Source: Lates calcarifer (lineage: Eukaryota > Chordata > Actinopteri > Centropomidae). Taken from it: DNA of 64,000 bases. How positions within the stretch are numbered: position 1 is the stretch's first letter; each line of letters starts with the position of its first letter. This document shows, one piece after another, positions 14,901 through 27,680 of the stretch. The notes beneath the pieces are model-generated. The model worked only from the letters and a program-made list of their open reading frames with translations. It searched no databases and was not told the DNA's origin. Location of the stretch: assembly GCF_001640805.2 (NCBI RefSeq), contig NC_066838.1, positions 7,458,601 through 7,522,600 on the forward strand. Direction: 5' to 3'. The position numbers and the translations under genes are program-made.

Positions 14901-17900
14901 CAGTCTGCCACTCATTCTTTCCAATAAAGCCTAATTCTGATGAATTCCCCACGGGCCGAAGTAAAGACATGATTAATAGCATGCATGACTGAAACACATA
15001 AAATTAGAAAAGGGAGAGAGTATTACGTGGTCAGGACTGCATTGCTTGTGAATTACAATGACATAGTCAGTTAATATGATTACATAACTAATACAGTTTT
15101 TAAATCTTTTTCTGGACGACTGTGTAACACAGCGGCTCACAGGGTAAATGTAAAATACTGAATATTTCCAAAGACCATCGATGTAAAAATGTGTCCAAAC
15201 AACACAAGCAGTATCAAGAACAAATTCTGAGACTTTTTACCATTAACATTACCACATAATAATGCATGAATAAATCAGCACAATAATCTAAATCAACAAA
15301 ATATTCTCAGTGAACTCCTTTTCCTGTCTTTCTATGGCACTCTGCGTCATCGACCATCATCCAGCAGCCTTCCTTCACCTGTGGAGCTGAAATCCAGCAG
15401 CTGTATCTGAACACACCTCGGTTTCAGCTCAGCCTGTGTTCACTGTTGACTTCATCCAGTGGGATTTAGAGGAAGGAGAATTCTCCCAATCCACGGAGAA
15501 GCCATGTAATCATTCTGTTGACTGTGAAAATCAAAAAGTGGGAGTGACAGAGTTCTCATATGATATCAGTGATATCCTTCACCTGTCTGCCTCTCATTTC
15601 TGCTATCCTGCCTCATCACACAACCTGTTCGCGCTCTGCTACACCTGCCTGTCTATATGTCTGAGTGTATGCATGACTGCACACTTTCCTGGCACGTGTG
15701 AGTGATTTGATATCCACACATGCTCATATGTGTGTGTGTGGCACTGTGTGTGTCCTTCCCACCAAATCTCTGTCAAAGTCTTCATACAGTCCCCCTGACA
15801 CCCCCTACCCCACCCACCCAACAGTAAGTATTAATGTACAAGCGTCACATCCTCTACCACCCACCTAATGAGAGTGCTGATTCATTACAGCTCGGTGACA
15901 AATGCAGAGGAACACAGTGGCTATAGGGGAGAGCAGAAAACAAAAAGTCAGAGAGAGGATGGAAAAAAGAGAGTATGAGAGGAGGGTAAGAGGTAAATGG
16001 ATGACTGGAAGAAAACAGGAAGACAGTGATAAAGAGCGAGGAGAGGGGTGTGAGTGTGAGAGAGGCAGCGACAGATGGAAGCAGAAACAAAGAAAAGTCC
16101 TCCCTCCTCAAATTGATTCTGACTGTCGGCCAGGGCGCCTGATGGATATCTGAGCCTTGATTGGAATTTACATGCCAGACACAACCCTCCCCCTTTCCAT
16201 CCCCAGCACACCCAATAACCCACTGCGCTCTCAACCTGCTTCCAGTGATAAGCACAATGAGAAAGTGCTGGCATATTTAGCCCAACAATAGCACTCTGCA
16301 GAGTTTCTGAGACCTGCAGAATGATGCATTGTTTATGAGAAGCTATATCATTTCAACAGTTGATTAATGACGAAGAAGCTATCGTCATCTGCCATCATGC
16401 CGCAGGGGCACACCAGGCCCAAATTGGATGAGTGGAAAGGAAGGCAAAAGGTGCTCAATTGCTAGACAGAATGGAACTATCACATCAAGATATTTGGCTG
16501 AGGCTGTGTGTTTGCTCTGTGAGCCCACACACCTCCACAAAATGAGAACTTTCAACAGCAGCGACAGCCCTGGGGATTCACTGTCATCCCCCCAACTCGA
16601 CACATCAATAAAAATAAACAGACAACATTACTTCATAATCTGAGGCTCCAAATGGAATATGACCTGAATATAAAACACTCCTGTAAATATTTCAGAGGTA
16701 GAAGGAGATCTGCTTTCACCCTAAACCCCCGTCTGTGTCCCGGAGGGGGGCAGGACTAGATTTAGCTTATTTGATTTATAAATGTCTCCATGGCAGTATG
16801 AGCGAACAGCAAGAATAACAGAGATAGCTATCAGGACAGTCAGAGGAATCTTTACCAAATACTTCATTCAAACAGGATCTGATGTTCATTTATCAGTGCC
16901 TGGTACTGGACTGAGGTGAACAACATCACAGCATCTGCTGACGAAGACCATGAGGTGTGTTTGAAAGCACAGATCATTTTGTCAGATCTGCCACAAATGT
17001 TGTTAGGTTGATTTATCTGTCGAGGAAAATGATTATACAGACTTGAATGAACTCTGCTGTAGATATTCACAGCCTCCAGAGGACAGCCCCTGGCGTTTTC
17101 TTTTGATTCCATTACAGAGTTTATTAGAATTGATATCCTGAGCTGATGTAATATTTGGTAAGCAAAGTACTTTCACTGTTGTCGCTGTACTTACCGATGT
17201 TGCCCGTGCGGATGTGCAGCCGGCCCCTGACCACAGTGTGGACCGTCATGGGGCCGGAGGTTGAGCGTCTGCCCAGACCTGAGCTCGTCAGCAGGGTGTC
17301 ATCTCCCACATAATCTGTGGTCAGCACCTCCACCTCATGAAGAGCCTGCACTGCTGATTTACCCTGACGCAACATGTACTGACGGGGCAAAACAGGGAGT
17401 GAGGAAGGGACATAAGATGCATGTAAACACAAGTGTACTGATCAAGACATGGGAAATACAACAGACTAGAAAGAAAAGTAAAGCATGCGTCAGTGGCTCA
17501 GGAAGAGTTGGAGTTTGTGTTTTTGCTGAATGGATGAGGTCAAGTTCAAAACAGCTCTGGCCAGTTTTAAATCGCTCCCTTGATTCTTTCTCATTAAATG
17601 CTTTACAAATTTCACAAAGTTACAAAACAAATCAGTTCCACATCAAGGCTGGCATGAGTTTCTGTCTAATTAATAAATAGCAGAGCTGCAAAGACTGAAA
17701 TTAAAAAGCCTTTAATCTGTGGTTTGCTTCTCTTTGGAGGTTAAAACAGGACAGGAGAAAAAGTTGTTCTTTGGTCAAATCCACATACTGCTGAGGCAGT
17801 GACACTCAGTAGTTCAGGGATTGTTCAGAACAGTCTAAACCTTAGGATTTTAAAGTTAAGGCCCTGTCCTGTTAACAAAAACACTGCTCTGTTTAAACAG

Positions 17901-20900
17901 CATCCATGTTCTCAAAAACAGACAGATTCACTGTGTGAATGAAGGTATGTCATCAGCTGACAATTCATGTGTGAACACAATCTGCTTGTTTTCCTTTTCT
18001 AATGCTTCACTCTTTCTTGAAAACTTCAGGTGAGCTGAAGATGAGGGTTTACATTGTTATACTACAACTGATAATCACTTTTACCTCAGTATATCTGAAA
18101 CGTTAGTGGACCTCAGTCTTTTACCTTCAGCTCGATGGCAGTCGATCCTATGAGGAGCAGCGAGTCGCTGTCCCAGATGTCGATGTGCAAGGTGTGAAGG
18201 GCCAGGTAACGAAGGAACCAGCGCTTCTCTTCCGGCTTCAAGAAACCATCATCGACTCTGAACTGCACCTGCAGACCTGGGGAACCTGGACACAGACAAA
18301 GGAGCTTCAGACCATTCAAACACAGGGACTACAACCTGTACAGCAACAGTCATAAATCCAACACTGTCAACCTAATATAGATGTAAACACTAGGAACACC
18401 TGGTATACAGATTCAAAACAACACATTTAATGCCAAAGAAAAAGCTTGACTATGAAGCTACTAAATTCATTACAGAGATTTTCTGCTTTTCTTTACTCTG
18501 TGTGACATTGAATTGGATGTTTTTATGTAGCAGAGTGTTAGTTGAGCAAGACATCTGAAACCCTACTTGTGAAAATGTTACAAGCATTTTTCACATATTT
18601 ATGACATTTCACTGACAGAATTATGACTGAGACAATAATCAACTGATGATGAAAATAACCTCTGCAGCCCAGCTTGGTTTAGGTTTGGATGACATGGGAA
18701 CTGTAGCATCTTGTGTTTTCAGATCATCGATCCATTGGAGGGAATAGAAGACAAGATACCTCTGCCTCTGCTGCATCGATTCTGACCATTTTTTTTCTTT
18801 TATCTGTCTCTCACAATTGGAGTGAGACAAAATCTTTTTAATCTGTCACCCATTTGTTTGATAAACTGCAGCTGATACTCAACACCACAAAAACACAGCA
18901 TCAAAAGTGCATTTATGTCTGCACTGACAACAAAACACAGAAAGATGCACAACCTGGAGAAAGAGTCTCAGATCTGATTTTAGTCTTTGATCCAGGTGGG
19001 TTTAAACCTGGAGGAAGAGCCATAGTATCTGTAACAGATCTACACTGGTAGATAGCCATCTACAGTGAATCATTTGGTCTGATAGCTGCGCTGCATGGGA
19101 GTACAATAACCAGGGAGCATGAGGCCATTTTACAGAATCAGGAGCACCCCAGGGTTCCCATAATTCAAGATGATAATGACTCTTAACACACTGACAGAAA
19201 ACCTCCTGAGTGATTTCATGAACAGCAGGATAAAGTCATGACTTTAATCAACACATCCACAATCAACACGCCTGGGCCTTTAAGAGGAGTAAATTTCTCT
19301 TCATCATTCAGAAGAAAAAGATTTTCCTTCTCAGAGAAAATCCTGTAAACTCAGTTTGACAACTGAAGTTGTTTCTGAGGACAACGGGTGGCTGAAAATC
19401 TCATTAGATATTTAGTATTGTTAGCCATTTATTCTGTCTACTCCTGCAAGGTCAGAGGCAGGGATGCACACAGCAGCCATTTCATTCTGATTCAATCAGT
19501 TTAAAGTAAAAGCCTTGATTCAATTTGAGAATGTAAAATGAGCCCTGTGATTCTCTGATGATGGCTCTGCCATGTTCCGACTTCAGATCTGACTCATCCT
19601 CTGACTTGAAGCAGTTCAGATGAAACTGGTCCATCAGTGAGTGGGTACACCCGACCTGCAGCTGCCTGTTAACGTTACCCTGTCTGTGTTTTAAAGGTGT
19701 GAATGTAGGTTTCTGTGCCAACTAGACTCCCAGATGTCTCCCCCACATTAACTCTGACTCTGTATCAAAGCCCCCACGCTGTCTTTATTCCCATCAGACC
19801 AACGTGCAGAGAAGCAGTCGCCTGCATGGAAGAGGAGTAATGAGGGGCTTTGGTGACGACCTGTGGTGTTAGAGACGAGGGAGCTCCTCTGACCATCTCC
19901 ATATATGAACTGAGGGAAACATGCTGTACATTTCCTTCTGTATTCCCATGATTCATGTATGTAGACAACCTGTTTGGTGTTTCTTGGAGTTAGAGTAGGA
20001 GGGTTTCTCATGGTAAATACCAACACCCATAGTCAGGACTAAGAATCAAACAGACCTAAAGAACTTGAACTTGAATCCTTCTCAATTGCTTACACTACAT
20101 GAATTTAAGATAACAGTTGGACCTGTGAGTGAGTGAGTTTAACATGAACAAAATTTCTTAGATGATACAATGTGGTAATGTCCTGTTTTCTTCTGTACAA
20201 GGAGGACAAACCTGTGAAACAGCATTTAGGCCACAAGGAGACATTGAGACTGCAGTAAAAGGCTGAATAAAACTCATCTGGCTGTGTTACACTGAGGTGG
20301 GTTAAAGTGAGGGTTTTACAGACTGCAGAGTAAAATCCATACCCACTGGAACGTGTTTCTGATCACATGTCTGACATAATTGAAAAAAAATAATAATAAT
20401 AAGAACAAATACACAGTGACTGGAGGAACTTCCACTTTATATCATGTAGACAACAGAAGATTTTGGCAAAAGATTTTTACCAAAAGACTGATCCAGAGTT
20501 TTCTGACAATGTTCAGGAGAAAGATGAAGAGACATGAGGAGAGAGAATAAGACCAAAGCACAACTCCTTTTCGCTTAGCCTAACTGCCCTTCCTCCCTCC
20601 TTCCCTCTCCCCAACCACCCACCAACTCTCTCCACTTGGACCATTAATTCTCCCAGCATGCTCTGGGCTTGTGTGCAGTGGACGGGTGGTGATGAGAGCA
20701 CACAGGGGGAGAGGGAGAGGGAGAGGGAGAGAGAGAGAGAGGAGAGGAGGAGAGGAGGAGAGGAGGAGAGAGAGAGAGAGAGGGGAGAGAGGGACAGAGA
20801 GAGAAAGAGAGAGAGACAGAGAGAAAGAGAGAGAGAGACAGGGAGAAAGAGAGAGGGGAGAGAGAGGAGAGAAGTAGAGAGGGAGAGAGAATGTGTTGTG

Positions 20901-20959
20901 TGTGTTTGTGCTCACAAACAGGGAAGAGCTGACAGATCTGGCCCAAGGGTTGTACAGGG

Positions 20960-21017
<58 letters not shown>

Positions 21018-24000
21018 TGGGTCTGCAGACAAGGAGGGGCACCCAGCAGACCCCCCCACCCCCTCCACCAACCTGGATGGCCTGCCTCATGTGTACACAG
21101 CAGGCCATCAGGCAGAGAATCCTGCCGGGGATCAACAGCTCTCACAGACGCTGTGATGGCTGCAGGCAGAGAAAACAACGAGGATGCACAGAGAACAGAC
21201 AGATAGTAGAGACTGATGCAGACTAAAGCCACATTTACCAATACATCTGCAGGAAACTGCCCTTTGGTTGAAAAGAAAAAAAAAAAAAAAAAACACATGT
21301 TGGCCACTTAGAGCTCCTCACCACAAGATCAGGGATTAGATGCTCTCCCAGGTCTGACAGAATGCTCTGACGGTTTTTTAGGAACAAACAAAAGTCATAA
21401 TCCATAATATTTTTAGATTAATATATTTCAATTTTGCTTTAAACAGCCCACGTATTTGATCGACAAGGATTATCTTATTAGGTTAAGACATACACTGATC
21501 AGCTCCAACGTTAAACCACTGACAGGTGAAGTGAATATTGATCATCTAATTACAGTCCAATGTTCAGCTGGGAAACCTTGGATGTTACTTTAAAACGTAT
21601 CACCCACCTAAACATTGTTGCAGACCAAGCACACCCCTCATGGCAACAGCCCTCCTAGTATCTGTGAGATGATCTGGAACAAGCCAGATCCATGGGGGCC
21701 CCAATCTGCAACCCACAGGACCCAAAGGACCCACTGCCAATGTCCTAGTGCCAGACACCACAGGACACCCCAGTGGTTCTGTGTCCATGTCGTGACAGGT
21801 CAGAGGTGTTTTGGTGGCACATGAGGGACCTACATGATATTAGGCAGGTTCCACAGATGCTGGATCAGACTGGGATCTGGGGAGTTTGGAGGCCAGGGGA
21901 ACACCCTGGGCACTTTGTCGTGTTCCTCGAGACATTTCTGGGCGGTTTTTGTGGTGTGGTGGGAGCACTGACCTGCTGGGGGAGGCTCCTGTTGCCATGG
22001 TGGAGGCCTCCCAACAATGTTTAGGTGGGTGGGATGTGTCAAAGTAATAACCAACTGTATAAAAATGGTCAGTATTACTCACTTCACCTGTCAGTGGTTT
22101 AATGTTGTGGCTGATCAGTGTATAACATACTGTACATTTGTGAGGTAGACGATCCAGTAGTTTCAGCAAATTCCCAACAACAACAGGAAGTAGAGTGATG
22201 TTGTTGTAGAACAACAAAACCTACAGAGGAAGGAGGTCAGAATGTCAGACAGCTGTTTATGTCCTGTTTTCATACCAACAGTTGGTGCTGATCCCTTTTA
22301 ACAATGACCATGATCGTTCTCTAACCATGACAAGGGTTCCCTGTCCTTCTTCTGACCCACACCACCATCACTCCCTCCTCCACTAATCCTGGGCACTGTG
22401 TGTGTGTGTGTTAGTTACAATGTGTTTAGTCATTTCATTTGGAGGATTTATTGTTGTTACATTTGTGCGAATGTAGAAATGTTTAGGGGACACACAGCAT
22501 ACAGTACATGTATCAGATGTATATGTGTCTCTTCATTCTGTGTAAAAACCAGTCAGGTAATATTCAGATTAATGAACACTATGCAAGTGTTGAGGTTTTT
22601 TATTTTTTTAAGTATTGAACAAATTAGGTTATTCTTGATCTTGTCGGCACATCACTGTGCTGGTGAAGGACATTTCATTAATCTACAGGTTTTTAACTTC
22701 GTGTTGTAACACAGCCACGGGGCTGGGCTCTGAGTCGGATCTGGTTCCAGGTAGACAAAGTACCTGGAGGATCACAGATTATTTATTTATACAAAGTTGC
22801 ATCCTTGTGAGTTGAATAATTTTAGTTGCTTTAATTTCAGAGGCTTTCTGAGTGATATAAAATATACACAGCCAAGAGACGAAAAATAACGCACAGAGCT
22901 GGAGTTCAGGCTGAGCTGGCACACAAACACATTAACATCACACACACACACGTCTGCTGCATACACTGCTAGCTAGGTAGAGCTAACGCTGTGTTGAATT
23001 CATGTTCATCTGAATTCACCTTAAAGATACAACACAACCAAATGTTAAGTCAGAGACATGTCAGTCAAGCACAGACTGTTCATGCCCACACAGTCCTGAG
23101 AAGAGCTCCGATCAGCTGTGTGGGCAGATACAGGATTATTCCCATCACTTCACCCTTCACATATTGATCTGTTGTTCCCATCAGTTACTCAGAACTCCCA
23201 GTTTGTCCCACTGCAGGTTTTAATATAAAAAGAAAAGAAGAAAAAAAAAACATTATTACAAAGGAAATAAATGGTAAATTCCTTTGCTCGCTGGTGAATT
23301 CCAGTAATTGTTATTACCTCCAGTTTAAATTGCTTGTAGATAATTGTAAAAATGTTACACCAGTTGTCAGGGAGAAATCAGACAGGGCACTTTAATCTCT
23401 GTGTGAGCTAATGAGCTTGAGCTGGACAGCAGGAAACAGCCAAACTGAGTCTCATTCCTTCCTCAGTCCATGAGTGCTTAGTGGCATAATAGAGTGAAGA
23501 ACTGACTGTCCTCTGGTCTGTGTATTATAACGTTACTGAGAGAAACATACTGTCTTGAGTTTTCATGTATCACTTCCTGTTGTCATTTATCAGCAGCATA
23601 CCTGAATCTGAGGGTTGATCAGATCTGGGATGTTCCTCTTTTGCAGCCATACTGTGACATTAAGTCTGATCAAATGAAGCTGTAAAACTGAGTGGATAGC
23701 TCGACTGAAACAAATTTTCTGAGTCCTAATGAGTGCGTGAAGAGACATGAAATGGTTATCTACCCACAGCCTGAAACTGGTTTAGGAATTCAATGGGCTT
23801 CTGGGGAACTTGGACTCAGCAGGACACAGAATCACGATGCTGAATAACTGCAGCAGCTTTGAAGCTCAAAGTCAGATTCCATATTCCCTCTCAACCTCCG
23901 CCTATGAGTCTCACAGCAGAGGAGAGAGCAGTCAGAAGATCACTGATCTTGTACAATACTTGAATCATTTATATTGTTATAGGTCACTTAAACCACAGCC

Positions 24001-27000
24001 AGTGTTCAGTGTTTTACATTAAAATTCATTTGTCCAGTCAGGGAGTAGAAGATAACTACAAACTGTTGGAGAAGGAAAATTAAATTAGCTCCTTTAATGG
24101 TTGTCTGTAAAATACAGTCAATCTGTCACTATATTATAACCGTGATGGTCATTTCTTTACAGTGGTGCTATAAATTAAGTATGAGCAGTTATGAGCTGGA
24201 TGTAAAATGGGTGGTAACTTTATGATAAAATGATAATGCCAGAGGAAACATCACAGGATGTTAGGATTCATCCTCTGGAGACAACGAAAATACAAACTTT
24301 TCTACCAGTCCATCATAGGAAAACACTGACCTGCTGGTGGCGCTACAGGAAAAGTCAGGAAAAAAAATCAAAGTGAACCAATAAAAAGTAATGAAAAGGA
24401 ACAAATAAAAGATTCAGAGATTGTTGGTAATGGAGTTTAGTGAAATACTGTATTTTGTGAATGGATCTGCAATGTAACAGTCAATTGTAACCCCGCCCTG
24501 TAACCACAGGTTAAATGTTCGAGACTTGAAAAAAGAAATAAAACTGAGAAGTCATGTATAACATCAGGTGATCAGAGTCTAGTCCAGCAGACATAATGAC
24601 ATGTTGGATAAGATTTAAAGGTCTCATGCTCTGTTAAAGGAAACATGTCAGAGTTTCTACATTGAAGCTCAGTGGTTTAGACAGGACTCTGCAGTTGTTT
24701 TACAGATTGAGACATGACAACAAGACTGAATGAGCTATGGGGGTCACAGCTAGGAATAAATAAATAATAAACATGAATTCTTGTATTATATTTTCTTGAG
24801 GCCGCATTGAATACCAACAGCTTGTCTCAGCAATGAAACAGAGGCAGCAGCAGACAGAAGTGCTGCAGGGCATGAAGACGCACAACCACTGAAAAAAAGA
24901 CAAAACACCAGGTAACCTGATGCTATACATTTTACAGAATATTAGAATTCTGCCAAATATCCTAAGAAAGACTGTAAGCAAAGAAACAGACAACTTAGTC
25001 TATAACAGAAGAAGTTTAAAGTCTGGACAGTTTGCAGAGACATCATGACCTTAAATCTACTGAGTTCAGTTGAACTTTAAATGACAGAGATATCTCTGCT
25101 TTTTAAGGAGGAACAGTCAGTTTAGATTGTAGCTACAACTACTGAACTCCACCCAGCAAGTCTGTTTACAGGTCTACAGGCAAGAACTAGGATCAGCTGG
25201 AGCTGAACACAAGCACATTTGAAAATGAAATATAATGAGAAGTGAACATCATAGACATAGACTTTAGATGACCTGACTGGAAAGTGTGTTGGGACATAAA
25301 GCAAACAACAAATATATCCTCTGAATTACAGTGTGTTTATCTATTTTTTCATATTGTGATAAAACCATTGAAATGTTTATGTGTGAGTCATAAAGTCAAC
25401 ATGAGTGAGGTCAGTTTATACAGCATCTTAACACTAAAAGCCTGTGATCATTCCAAAACCTACACAGTTTAACTTTACATTATATCAAAATCATCTCTAT
25501 GATGTCTGTAATAACAATGAAAGAATTTTTTATCTGACTCGTTGTTTATATAAAAGTGTTGTCTGGGTGTTTCATTTGTTCTCCTACTTTAACAAGTGAT
25601 CACATAAAAATAAAAAGAAAAATAAAGTTTAATTTCAGTTTTCATCCATTTTCTCCCTTTTGTTTTCAGTTTCTTTTATTATTATTGCTCTGATGATATC
25701 CCTGTGTAAACATCAGTAACATTAAAGCTAATTACCATCTCTCCTCTGTTTGTATTCTGATACACAAATACATAAAACTTGTAATTTAGGGAACAATTAC
25801 AACAAAAAGTTTCTAAAAGTTCATAAACCTCTCTCATAAGTGCCTGGAATGGTTTTGCAAAAAAAAAAAACCAAAAAAAACTTTTGAGCTCTTGAGCAGC
25901 AATTTGATGACAAACTATGACAACATCTTTACAGAGAGGTTGTTATCTGTTTGTAAGGAGTATTTGAGGCTTTTATGTGGTTTTTGTGGTGAAGACAGAT
26001 GAGTCAGGTTCAGAAACAGTTACTTGGTTAAAGACTGAGAGAAACAGTGAAGGAGTGGAGAGGGTCTCAGAGTGTATGAAAGATGTGTGTGAGTGTAGGA
26101 GGATGATATAGGCTGAGACAGACTGAGAAAAATATTGATGGAGTTCGACTGGAGTGTGTGTCTGGGGAATGGAGAGTATAGGTAGGCGTAGGAATGAGGG
26201 GTGGGGGAGCTGGGGGGGTTGTTTGTGTGTTCAATATCACGCTCTGTCAGAAGCTGTAATATCTCTTCCATTTCATTAGTTGCTACATGAATAGACTTGA
26301 CATCAATCAGCGCCCGCTCAGCTGATTGAAAGAGAAGTGCCTCGGCATCAGAGAACATCACGGAGCATCATGGAACGAGCTCTGAGTCTGTTCACACTGA
26401 TCGCACAACATTAACCTGCAGAGCAGTGAAACAAATCACACACATCTTACACTCTGTGTAACACGTATTTACCAAATCATATAATAAGTCCTTATACAGA
26501 TAACTGCATTTTTCCACTGTCTGACAAGGACCTGAATGCACCAAACACCATGCGTTTGTAGCCCATCTTCTCAGTTGTATAACCATGCACTGATAACACA
26601 GCTCCACATGATTCACTAGGATTATACTTCTCTAGTATGTTTCATGCCACTGCAGTTTTATATCATGCTAATGTGAATGAAGCCAGTGGCTGCTGGAAAG
26701 TCAAGAAAAAATGATGATATGAATTAATTTAGTGCATCCTTACCTGAGTTGACGGTGCCATCTTTGTTGATAGAGGCCAGTACACAGGGAAGTGGATCGC
26801 TGGCTTTGTGTTGGACCCTGTCACTGGTCAGTAGTTTGAGCTGCTGTGATGTGACTGGTGGGAAGCGATAGAACTGGAAGGTGAAGTAGACGTTTTCAGG
26901 CCAATCAGGACCTACACCTGAAGCAGGTATTCTGTCAGAGGACAGAAGAAGAGGATTATTCAGAGGATAATGATCACTCTGTGTAATATTTCAATGTAAT

Positions 27001-27632
27001 ACAGCAGGGGTACATGTAAATAAAATGACTGATTTACTGTCCTGAACATTAGCAATTTGAATGCTAACTGTGATTTTTTTCTAGAAATGAATCTATGTGG
27101 GTAGTGAAGTGGTCTGAATATCATTAAAAACCTGCAGAGTAAATCAGATTCCAGTTAATGATTTATCTCAGACAACTCAAGGAATAACAGATTAGATATG
27201 TCATTTCTTTCACATCCTTCCAGAGCCGGTGATTCAGCTTCACAGATACTGTAAAGTGAAAACCTACACTAAAATTAAAATTATAATATTATATAACTAT
27301 AATTAAAATGTAGATCAGAACTAAAGGGGGTAAATCACACTTTAAAGTGGCTGTAATCTGTATAAACTGAGAATTACACCTATGATTGATCAGAAGTGGA
27401 TCAGTTGGCTTCTTCCTCAGAACTAAAATCACCATAAAGAAGCTTGTCATTAGATCTGTAGATCCGTGTTTCTGTAAAAAGTGTGTACATATGGTTTCAT
27501 TCTTCTGTTAACACAAAGTTTTTTTCTTTTTGTTTACTTCGACTCCTCTGGAGAAAGAAAAGACTCTGATGATGAGAACCTGCTGGTGGTGTGTATACTG
27601 TTCATACAAACACCACCCTCTGAGTGTGATTT

Positions 27633-27680
<48 letters not shown>

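Larger units (their letters stand above)
9417..17194 (-). other. nphp4 intron I-J
   Basis: 7778 nt. It contains a LINE 3' fragment (about 9462-10022), a T-rich run at 10170-10197 and a GT repeat at 13157-13182. A long repeat-free stretch, about 11640-12930, looks compositionally constrained. No second gene is supported. Confidence 0.8.
18286..26743 (-). other. nphp4 intron G-H
   Basis: 8458 nt, the longest intron between two identified exons. It holds the GA/GT tract (20705-21015), a poly-A run (21271-21293), the Tc1-like fold-back element (21493-22120) and another A-rich run (25859-25880). The rest is unique AT-rich sequence with no gene seen. Confidence 0.8.

Noticed and set aside
18854..19051. 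Plus-strand frame [13 protein letters not shown] resembling a LINE reverse-transcriptase motif
   Set aside because: The similarity is one short stretch with nothing recognisable on either side, too weak to call an element.
20580..21226. Several overlapping open frames of 86-163 codons on both strands
   Set aside because: They are translations of the GA tract and GT run (Glu/Arg, Ser/Leu, Cys/Val or Thr/His repeats), with no unique protein sequence.
21773..22217. Open frames that might be small genes
   Set aside because: They are pieces of the rearranged Tc1-like element on both strands, truncated and without an intact catalytic domain.
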